Source: Pseudomonadota bacterium (lineage in GTDB: Bacteria > Pseudomonadota > Gammaproteobacteria > Steroidobacterales > Steroidobacteraceae). From it: 6,177 nucleotides of DNA. Under the pieces are notes generated by a model. That model searched no databases. It had not been told where the DNA came from and worked only from the letters and a program-made list of their open reading frames with translations. Location: the NCBI GenBank assembly GCA_021805275.1, contig JAJZFQ010000246.1, forward strand, positions 1 through 6,177, given 5' to 3'. Of this stretch, positions 1 through 5,030 are shown piece after piece (positions within the stretch are counted from its first letter, which is position 1; each line of letters opens with the position of its first letter). The translations under genes were made by a program, and so were the position numbers.

Positions 1-236
1 CTGAGCGTGAATCCGCCGAGGCGGTGTGCGCCCAGGGACGGGGTTCCTGGGCCGTGTCACGGGCGCCGAGTTGCGGCTGTGACCGCTCGGTCGTTGTACG
101 GTGGGGGGGGAGAAAGCACCGGAGCCAGCGACTCAAATCCAGGACGAGTCCAAACACTGTGGCGCACGAGGGGGAGCGTTGCGCCGTCCGGGAGCCGCAC
201 GCGGCTCCGGTGCACAGTCAGTGTCGCAGCGGTGCG
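1..236. repeat. Tandem repeat unit A (about 241-bp period, left copy)
   Basis: This is the first visible unit of a diverged tandem repeat; it may continue to the left of the window. Segments shared with the next unit at an offset of 240-242 bp include AGCGTGAATC (4-13), GCACCGG (116-122), GTGGCGCACG (159-168) and the 18-mer TTGCGCCGTCCGGGAGCC (179-196). The unit carries several inverted repeats: a 9-bp stem (with one G-T pair) at 30-38/44-52, GACTC/GAGTC at 130-134/146-150, GGCGCA/TGCGCC at 161-166/180-185, and GGAGCCGC/GCGGCTCC at 191-198/201-208. No reading frame here looks like a protein: the open frames are short, overlap one another and are rich in Arg and Gly, as expected of GC-rich non-coding DNA. 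Confidence 0.7.
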
Positions 237-478
237 CTGAACTCAGCGTGAATCAGGGAAAACGGGCTCGTGGGTGGGATCCGACCACGTCGATGCGGCC
301 GAAATGCGCAGCGGGGCACGCGTGCGTGACGGCGGGTATTCGCGGGAGGGAAGGCGCACCGGGCGAGGTGGCTCGAATCCGGGACGAGGCTCAATAAAGG
401 GTGGCGCACGGGGGGAATCTTGCGCCGTCCGGGAGCCACGCTCAGCACCGGTGCGGCGGGAAGTCTCGCATGATTGCC
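237..478. repeat. Tandem repeat unit B (about 241-bp period, second copy)
   Basis: This is the second unit of the repeat. It starts like unit A, with AGCGTGAATC at 245-254, and carries GCACCGG at 356-362, GTGGCGCACG at 401-410 and the same 18-mer at 420-437. The left half of the unit has diverged strongly, while the right half (about 356-437) is well kept. The GGCGCA/TGCGCC stem is conserved (403-408/421-426) with a 12-nt loop in place of 13. A CTC/GAG pairing around AATCC is also kept, although the stem is weaker than in unit A. A third unit begins at 479 (CTGAACCGAGTGTGAACC, 479-496) but similarity fades at once. There is no protein-coding signal. Confidence 0.7.
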
Positions 479-496
479 CTGAACCGAGTGTGAACC

Positions 497-592
497 ACGT
501 GGAGGATTCCTCCGGCCGCCCCTCGAGGCGCCGCGCCGTGCCTCGGAATCGCATCCGCCCGGCAGGGGGGGCAACCCTATAATGGCTCCAGG
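497..592. other. Non-coding spacer with small hairpins, 5' exon of the intron
   Basis: This stretch joins the repeat array to the intron. It contains a GGAGG/CCTCC hairpin (501-505/509-513) and a CGAGGC/GCCTCG hairpin with a 10-nt loop (524-529/540-545). No T-run follows either, so they are not convincing terminators. The hairpin nearest the intron ends about 47 nt before the splice site, so the intron is not placed directly behind a terminator stem as group IIC introns usually are. The last bases before the intron, TCCAGG (587-592), would be its IBS1 position. Confidence 0.5.
578..583 (+). promoter_or_regulatory. Isolated TATAAT box, possible -10 of the methyltransferase promoter
   Basis: A perfect TATAAT lies 9 nt before the intron 5' end. 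Transcription from it would begin near 590, almost at the splice site. No TTGACA-like -35 is visible 16-19 nt upstream, and there is no TG extension, so the assignment rests on the -10 alone. If the intron is removed on paper, the box sits about 40 nt before the methyltransferase start codon with a Shine-Dalgarno in between, a normal promoter layout. This suggests the intron entered an existing promoter/leader. Confidence 0.35.
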
Positions 593-1395
593 GTGCGTCG
601 TGACGTGATGGGCAGATGAGCCTTGGCATATGGGGCGAGTGTGTCCACTGCACGCTGCGCTTTCTCAGTGGGTGCAAGTCCCACCTCGGTAAGCATCGGT
701 GCGCCGAGGAGCAGGCCCCCGGTATGAGGGGAGACCCGCATGCCCGAGCGGGGCATCACAAGCCTGCGCAGCGGCGAGAGCCGTACAGCGGGGAGCGATC
801 AGACGGGCCGCAACATCAAGTGAAGCCTGCCGCCTCGATAGATTTACAAACCGGAGGCCGAGCCGCGCATGTCACGGCGAAGGCAATACTGGACACGGGA
901 GCACCGAAGCCCGTGGCTGGCTCTGGCAGGGTATTGGGCGCAGCACGTGCGACAGGGGAAGTGCGGAACACGAGAGACCCGTCTGCACCGTCTGAGTCAG
1001 GGCGAAGTGGCTCATATCGGCCGAAGGCGAAATCGAGTGCTGTTGAGCGGGAGTCCGAGGGGATAGTCGTACCGCAGACCTTGGGGAGAGCCAGGGGAAC
1101 GAATGCCGTGAAGAACACCCCGGCAGGAGGGAAGGGTCCCTGCGGTGATCGAGCGGGCGGAGCGGGTCAGCGCGAGAGAATGACCGGCAAGACCGGCTCT
1201 CATGACTCCGGCGGCTCGCCGCGCGAGTACTTCGAGCATCTGGGCCATTATCGCCTGCGCGGGACGATTTCTGGCCAGGGGAAACCTCCTGGACGGAGGC
1301 CGCGTCATGCTGGGGCTGACGGGTCACCGGTAAGCCGTGTGCGGAAAATCCGCACGCACGGTTTGAACGGGGGCCTTGATCTGCTCTACCCTCAT
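593..1395 (+). ncRNA. ORF-less group II intron (self-splicing ribozyme)
   Basis: This is a large catalytic RNA of about 800 nt. Its 5' end GTGCG (593-597) fits the group II GUGYG consensus. Domain I-type hairpins follow: GTGGG/CCCAC (668-672/680-684) closing the characteristic GTGCAAGTCC segment, CTCGG/CCGAG (685-689/704-708), ATGCCC/GGGCAT (740-745/751-756) and CACGGG/CCCGTG (894-899/910-915). Domain V is at 1332-1364 and a domain VI-like tail follows, with A1388 lying 7 nt before a 3' end in AT, as expected of a branch point. Group II introns normally carry a reverse transcriptase/maturase in domain IV. Here no frame shows RT motifs such as YADD, and the region between the domain III-like part and domain V is only a few hundred bases. 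Splicing would therefore need a maturase in trans, or the copy is a relic. Subclass and exact 3' boundary are uncertain. Confidence 0.82.
1332..1364 (+). ncRNA. Group II intron domain V (catalytic hairpin)
   Basis: The 33-nt hairpin has the domain V layout: a proximal 8-bp helix AAGCCGTG/CACGGTTT containing the AGC catalytic triad (1333-1335), a two-base CG bulge on the 3' strand (1355-1356), and a distal helix TGCGG/CCGCA. The usual length is 34 nt with a GNRA-type loop; here the distal loop reads AAAAT, one base short, leaving five unpaired bases or an AAA triloop closed by A-T. The triad and the bulge, which bind the catalytic metals, are intact. Confidence 0.88.
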
Positions 1396-1424
1396 CGAGT
1401 CGTATAGGAGAGCAAAGTTTACCC

Positions 1425-2186
1425 ATGACCGCCGACTCCACTCAGCGCTTTTCCAGCCGCGTCGCCGATTACGTGAAGTATCGACCGCAGTATCCGCACC
1501 AGGCGTTGCAGTTCTTGCGCGAGGCGCGCGGACTGGCGCCGGGGAGTCGGGTCGCGGATGTCGGTTCGGGCACCGGGATCCTCACCGCACAGCTGCTCGA
1601 GGCGGGACTGAGGGTCTGGGCGGTCGAGCCGAATCGCGACATGCGCGAGGCGGCCGAGCAATGGCTCGGCGGCCGGGCGGGATTCACCAGCGTGGCGGGT
1701 ACCGCCGAGGCGACCGCTCTCGCCGCACAGAGCGTCGAGTGGTTCACCGCCGGACAGGCCTTCCACTGGTTCGATCCGGAGAAGACGCGGCACGAGGCGC
1801 TGCGCATTCTGGTCGAGGGCGGGCAGGTGGCGCTGTTGTGGAACGAGCGCACCGACGACCCGGCGCCGCTGCAGGCCGACTACGAGGCGCTGCTGCGCCG
1901 CTATGCGCCGGAGTACGACCAGGTGCGCAGCCTGCGGGCCTACGGGCCGACCATGCTGCGCTTCTTCGGCCGTGAGCCCGAGTGCCGGATCTTCGCCAAT
2001 CAGCAGGTGTTCGATTTCGAAGGGCTGAAGGGTCGGGCCATGTCCTCCTCCTACGTGCCCGAGCCCGGACATCCGGACCATGCGCCGCTGATCGCCGGTC
2101 TGCGCGAGGTGTTCGAGCGGCATCAGCGTGACGGCCGAGTCGTGTTTCCCTACAAAACGCTGGTGTTCTTCGGCACGCTCGACTGA
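1425..2186 (+). CDS. Class I SAM-dependent methyltransferase
   Basis: This 253-residue cytoplasmic enzyme probably transfers the methyl group of S-adenosylmethionine to a small molecule; the acceptor cannot be told from sequence. The N-terminus, RFSSRVADYVKYRPQYP, is the typical opening of a Methyltransf_11-like family. Motif I is VADVGSGTG (residues 43-51), the ribose-binding acidic residue is E68 in AVEPN, a GTAEA segment (92-96) fits motif II/III, and FTAGQAFHWFD (107-117) and LLWN (137-140) complete the Rossmann core. The last third is a cap region that often shapes substrate choice. The length is normal and the frame intact. The start ATG has an AGGAG Shine-Dalgarno at 1406-1410, 14 nt upstream, which is rather far. 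There is no in-frame alternative start nearby. The gene lies just downstream of the group II intron, which interrupts its leader and not its coding part. Confidence 0.9.
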   Translation: MTADSTQRFSSRVADYVKYRPQYPHQALQFLREARGLAPGSRVADVGSGTGILTAQLLEAGLRVWAVEPNRDMREAAEQWLGGRAGFTSVAGTAEATALAAQSVEWFTAGQAFHWFDPEKTRHEALRILVEGGQVALLWNERTDDPAPLQADYEALLRRYAPEYDQVRSLRAYGPTMLRFFGREPECRIFANQQVFDFEGLKGRAMSSSYVPEPGHPDHAPLIAGLREVFERHQRDGRVVFPYKTLVFFGTLD

Positions 2187-2188
2187 GC

Positions 2189-2224
2189 GCTCGCGGACCG
2201 GCGCCCGTCAGCGCGCCAGCGAGC
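2189..2224. terminator. Possible bidirectional stem-loop at convergent gene ends
   Basis: The methyltransferase and phosphatase stop codons face each other 21 nt apart. Across the junction an interrupted hairpin can form: GCTCGC (2189-2194) with GCGAGC (2219-2224), enclosing GGCGC (2200-2204) with GCGCC (2213-2217). There is no T-run on either strand, so this is not a classical intrinsic terminator, and in such GC-rich DNA it may be chance. Confidence 0.25.
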
Positions 2225-2870
2225 CGATCAGACCGGGCAGTTCCTGCAGGCTGTCGAGGGCGGCCAGATGGGCGATGTGCTCGATGGGGCCGCGCCGATA
2301 GCCGTTGCGCATCAGGACGAGCGGCACGCCGGCATCGGCCGCCGCGGCTGCGTCCACCTCGCTGTCCCCAACCATCAGAGCGTCGACCGGCGCGGCCGAG
2401 AAATGCGCGAGCATGTCCCGCAGCACCCGCCCGTCGGGTTTTCGGTAGGGCAGAGTGTCCCCGCCCACGATCTGGCGAAAGAAGTCGAGGAGGCCGAGCT
2501 CCTGGAGGATCGCAGCGGTGAGGTGCTCGGGCTTGTTCGTGCAGATCGCCAGATCGAGCGCCTCGGCACGCAGGCGCTCAAGCGCTGCGCGCGTGCCGGG
2601 ATAGAGGACCGTTTCGCGTACCGGTTCGGCGCCGTAGCGCTGCAACACGCTGCGCTCAGCAGCGGCTGCCTCGTGCACCGCCAGGCCGCGCGCCGCCAGA
2701 GCTCGCTCGACGAGTTTGCGCATGCCATCGCCGATCATCGCGCGCACCTCGGACAGCCCCAGCGGCGCGCAGCCGTAGCCGGCCAGCATGCCGTTGACGG
2801 CATGCGCCAGATCCCCGGCGCTGTCGATCAGCGTGCCATCGAGATCGAAGATCACTAGCGACACAGACAT
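2208..2870 (-). CDS. gph: Phosphoglycolate phosphatase-like HAD hydrolase
   Basis: This 220-residue HAD-superfamily phosphatase most resembles Gph, which dephosphorylates 2-phosphoglycolate, a by-product of DNA 3'-end repair and of Rubisco oxygenation. Motif I is FDLDGTLIDS with nucleophile D9 and acid/base D11. The helical cap spans about residues 15-85. Motif II is T111 in ICTNKP, motif III is K144 in YRKPDG, and motif IV is GDSEVD (168-173) with D169 and D173 for Mg2+. All catalytic residues are present and the length fits the family. The ATG at 2870 is preferred over a TTG at 2900 because the extra ten residues are unlike the family and precede the usual short lead to motif I. No strong Shine-Dalgarno is visible. 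The gene lies 65 nt downstream of the exported protein gene on the same strand and could be co-transcribed. Related HAD enzymes act on other phosphates, so substrate is inferred from family. Confidence 0.85.
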   Translation of the reverse strand: MSVSLVIFDLDGTLIDSAGDLAHAVNGMLAGYGCAPLGLSEVRAMIGDGMRKLVERALAARGLAVHEAAAAERSVLQRYGAEPVRETVLYPGTRAALERLRAEALDLAICTNKPEHLTAAILQELGLLDFFRQIVGGDTLPYRKPDGRVLRDMLAHFSAAPVDALMVGDSEVDAAAAADAGVPLVLMRNGYRRGPIEHIAHLAALDSLQELPGLIGSLAR

Positions 2871-2896
2871 CGGGCTACTGTAGCACCGCCCCGGCG

Positions 2897-2921
2897 GCAA
2901 CGCCCCGGGGTGGGGCGTTGC
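2897..2921 (-). other. Strong hairpin between the exported-protein gene and gph
   Basis: A perfect 10-bp stem, GCAACGCCCC paired with GGGGCGTTGC, encloses a 5-nt loop. It lies 15 nt after the stop codon of the upstream minus-strand gene and 27 nt before the gph start. It would form a very stable RNA structure, but no U-tract follows on the minus strand, so it could be an attenuating or mRNA-3'-end-protecting hairpin instead of a true intrinsic terminator. Confidence 0.55.
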
Positions 2922-2935
2922 GCGCCGAGGCGTGC

Positions 2936-4840
2936 TCAGTGCAGCTCGCGGAAGGCGATGAAGCTGTGCGGCTCGATGCGCAGCTCATACCCGAAGCGCG
3001 CCGGTGTTCCCGGGCGCGCAGCGAACGGGCCGCCGCGTCGGACCGGCTCGCCGCCGAGGACGACCCCGTTGGTCAGGCGCTGGATGCGGGCGAAGCGGCC
3101 GATCACCCGCACGGCGACCGGGTGATTGCGGAAGGACTGCACGACGAACGTGCCGTTGCCGTACTCGAACAGACTGACGTCGGCCGGTCCCTCGAGCCGC
3201 ACCGGCAGGCCGGGGGTGAGGAAGCGGCGCAGCGCATCGAGGACGCGCGGCGGCAGGGAGTAGAAGTCGTTCTGCTCCTCCGGCACGTCCAGCACGTACA
3301 GCTCGCCTTTGCCGTAGTGATCCATCAGCAGCAACGGCACGCCGCCCTGATCATCGAGTCCGCGCACCACCGCCCAGTCTTCGTTGGTGTAGAAGTGAAT
3401 CAGCGGGAAGAGGATCGGGCGGCTCTTGCCGAGCCTCACTCCAGCCCCGAAACCGAAGCCCGCCACGTAGCGGGTGGGAGCGGCGATCAGGTGAGTGACG
3501 TGCATGTCGGTGATCTGGTTGAAGCCGCGATGCTGCAACGCGCGCAGCAGGCCCGAGGTGATGATGACGTGCCCCCCCGCGCGCAGGTGGGCCTCGATCT
3601 TCGCAACGATGTGCGGATCGTGCCGGGCGGCTTCGGTGAGCAGCACGGTCTTGGCGTGCGGCCATTGTGGGAACATCTCAATCGGAATCCCGACCATGCC
3701 AAGCATCTCGGGCAGGAAGTCCTCCCCGCTGGAGTCGAGCGGTCGATAGGTGGCCAGTCCAACCGGCGGACCGAGCGCGCCGGCGATGCGATCGACCTTG
3801 CGCAGCGAGTAGGCGACTACGTCGGCGAGCCGCGGCCGTTTCGCACCGGGTCGGCCCGGCATACCGCAGCACCGGCGCAGCATCTGCCAGTAGTTGAAGG
3901 TCGTCGGCAGGTATTGCCAGGCGCTGCGGTTCTTCGGGTTGGCCGTACTCAGCAGGTTCGTGTACTCGAACAGATTGATCGCCGGTGCCTTGGCGAGAAT
4001 GGTGTCCCAGAGCTGCTCGGCGTAGCGGTCCAGGTCATGCATGGCGATCGGATCGACCCAGCCGCCGCCGTTGCGCCCCGGGGCGATGTTCTCGAAGTAG
4101 CGGAAGATCTCGTAGCTCTCATAGGGCAGCAGCTGCTGATCGGTGCTCGGCGCATAGCGGGTCTCATCCCCCGTCCAGATCTCCGGGAAGATCTTCGGCT
4201 CGTTCACCAGGTCGAACCCCATGCCCTGGAACGAGGGGTAGAAGTTCGGGAACTTGATGATGACGCGCACCTTGGGATTGGCGGCCTCGGCGGGCTTCAA
4301 AATCAGCTCGCGCGACACCTCGTCCATGGTCTTCAGTCGGTACTGCGACCAGGTGAGCGTGCCCTTGGCGGCGATATCCGCCGGGCTCTTGGTGTTGAAG
4401 AAGTACAGATCGTCGAGCACGAACTCGTTGAAGTGCCGTGCGGTGAGCGCCGCCATCCGCCGCGTCAGCGCCCGATCCTTCGCCAGCGCGTAATCGAGGG
4501 TGTTGAACTGGCCGTTGCCACCGGGCCCGAGCATGGCCATCCCGCCGGCCACCGCGACATGATGGGCGAGGAAGAAGTGCTTCACGCGCGCCAGCTCGGC
4601 GCCGGTCGCGCTGTCTCCGGCGCGGTAGCTCTCGATGAAGACCTGGTCGACGTGCAACCGGCTGGCGATGGTGCGCCAGCTCGAGTGCATCCAGGCCGGG
4701 TCCCGCGCCATGCGCTTGACGACCCGCACCGGGATGTACACGGTGACCTTGAAATTGCGGTACGGCGCCGGCACCGCCCAGGCGGTCGCGGCACAGAGCA
4801 GCATCAGCGCGGCGGCAAGAGACTGCCGGAACTTGGACAT
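2936..4840 (-). CDS. Exported glycoside-hydrolase-like protein of unknown substrate
   Basis: The product is a 634-residue protein with a clear Sec signal peptide: basic start MSKFRQ, hydrophobic core to about residue 20, and a likely cleavage after AWA (22/23). C16 is not in a lipobox, so a soluble periplasmic or secreted protein is expected. Residues about 28-330 read like a (beta/alpha)8 barrel, with conserved-looking strand ends FIESYR (E70), VLDDLYFFN (D143, D144), IIKFPNFYP (K196) and NLFEYTNLL (E292); these acids are candidate catalytic residues, which is inference. Residues about 345-520 contain KTVLLTEA and GGHVIITSG, similar to the glutamine-amidotransferase-like domain found in beta-galactosidase-type enzymes. 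Residues 530-634 look beta-rich. I do not recognise a named family. The start has a good Shine-Dalgarno (AGAGGGGG, 4846-4853, 5 nt away). A LacI-type operator in its promoter supports a carbohydrate role. The frame is intact. Confidence 0.8.
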   Translation of the reverse strand: MSKFRQSLAAALMLLCAATAWAVPAPYRNFKVTVYIPVRVVKRMARDPAWMHSSWRTIASRLHVDQVFIESYRAGDSATGAELARVKHFFLAHHVAVAGGMAMLGPGGNGQFNTLDYALAKDRALTRRMAALTARHFNEFVLDDLYFFNTKSPADIAAKGTLTWSQYRLKTMDEVSRELILKPAEAANPKVRVIIKFPNFYPSFQGMGFDLVNEPKIFPEIWTGDETRYAPSTDQQLLPYESYEIFRYFENIAPGRNGGGWVDPIAMHDLDRYAEQLWDTILAKAPAINLFEYTNLLSTANPKNRSAWQYLPTTFNYWQMLRRCCGMPGRPGAKRPRLADVVAYSLRKVDRIAGALGPPVGLATYRPLDSSGEDFLPEMLGMVGIPIEMFPQWPHAKTVLLTEAARHDPHIVAKIEAHLRAGGHVIITSGLLRALQHRGFNQITDMHVTHLIAAPTRYVAGFGFGAGVRLGKSRPILFPLIHFYTNEDWAVVRGLDDQGGVPLLLMDHYGKGELYVLDVPEEQNDFYSLPPRVLDALRRFLTPGLPVRLEGPADVSLFEYGNGTFVVQSFRNHPVAVRVIGRFARIQRLTNGVVLGGEPVRRGGPFAARPGTPARFGYELRIEPHSFIAFRELH

Positions 4841-4868
4841 GACGACCCCCTCTTCGATCGAGTAGAAT

Positions 4869-4882
4869 TGGTAGCGCTACCA
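4869..4882 (-). promoter_or_regulatory. LacI-family-type operator palindrome
   Basis: TGGTAGCGCTACCA is a perfect 14-bp palindrome with the central CG step typical of LacI/GalR-family operators, which often control sugar-use genes. It covers the predicted transcription start of the exported-protein gene, whose ATG is at 4840, so a bound repressor would block initiation. Symmetry does not extend beyond the 14 bp. No LacI-family gene lies in the window, so the regulator would be elsewhere; which sugar lifts repression is unknown. Confidence 0.7.
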
Positions 4883-4909
4883 TGATACACGGCCGGGGCC
4901 GGCCGTAAA
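4882..4909 (-). promoter_or_regulatory. Sigma-70-type promoter of the exported-protein gene
   Basis: Read on the minus strand, TTTACG (4904-4909) is a 4/6 match to the -35 and TATCAT (4882-4887) a 5/6 match to the -10, separated by 16 nt. Transcription would start near 4875, inside the palindromic operator, leaving a leader of about 35 nt with the Shine-Dalgarno at 4846-4853. The fit of promoter, operator and ribosome site makes this more credible than either hexamer alone. Confidence 0.55.
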
Positions 4910-5030
4910 GCGTGACCGGGCGCCCGGGGCGCACGCTTGGCGCCCGAGGGACGCTGTAGTTGCGTTACACTTTCACCGTGGGATTCGCGAGCCGGTGCGC
5001 CGTCTCGAGACCTTTGGACCAGCCAATTTC
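4910..5030. other. Rest of the divergent intergenic region upstream of the regulator gene
   Basis: This is the part of the divergent region next to the plus-strand regulator gene. It is GC-rich with one less GC-rich patch around 4957-4976 (TAGTTGCGTTACACTTTCAC). TACACT (4966-4971) could be a -10, but no well-spaced -35 is seen. No ribosome binding site is obvious before the ATG at 5031. Confidence 0.3.

Noticed and set aside
366..390. tRNA T-arm-like segment (GGCTCGAATCC)
   Set aside because: The flanks do not form the 5-bp T stem, and there is no acceptor, D or anticodon arm at the right spacing. The aligned unit A copy lacks the match.
524..592. Terminator stem guiding a group IIC insertion
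   Set aside because: The nearest stem ends about 47 nt before the intron and has no T-run, so the group IIC terminator-targeting pattern is not met.
1..592. CRISPR array
   Set aside because: The repeat unit is about 241 bp and diverged; there are no short identical repeats with unique spacers and no cas genes.
616..1407. A 263-codon open frame covering most of the intron
   Set aside because: It has no RT, maturase or endonuclease motif, low-complexity Gly/Arg/Ala content, runs through domain V and past the 3' splice site. Long open frames arise by chance in GC-rich DNA.
1419..2123. Minus-strand frame opposite the methyltransferase
   Set aside because: It is antisense to a complete methyltransferase with intact motifs; its translation shows no family features.
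2871..2900. Upstream TTG start for gph
   Set aside because: The added ten residues (PPGRCYSSP-type) do not resemble the family, it overlaps the intergenic hairpin, and the ATG at 2870 gives the usual short lead to the DxD motif.
4781..4840. Lipoprotein signal in the exported protein
   Set aside because: The cysteine at residue 16 is preceded by MLL, not a small residue at -1, so the lipobox is absent; a signal peptidase I site (AWA) is clear.
2918..4885. A 655-codon open frame on the plus strand
   Set aside because: It is antisense to the exported-protein gene, which has a signal peptide, Shine-Dalgarno and promoter; the antisense product is rich in His, Arg, Glu and Val with no recognisable domain.
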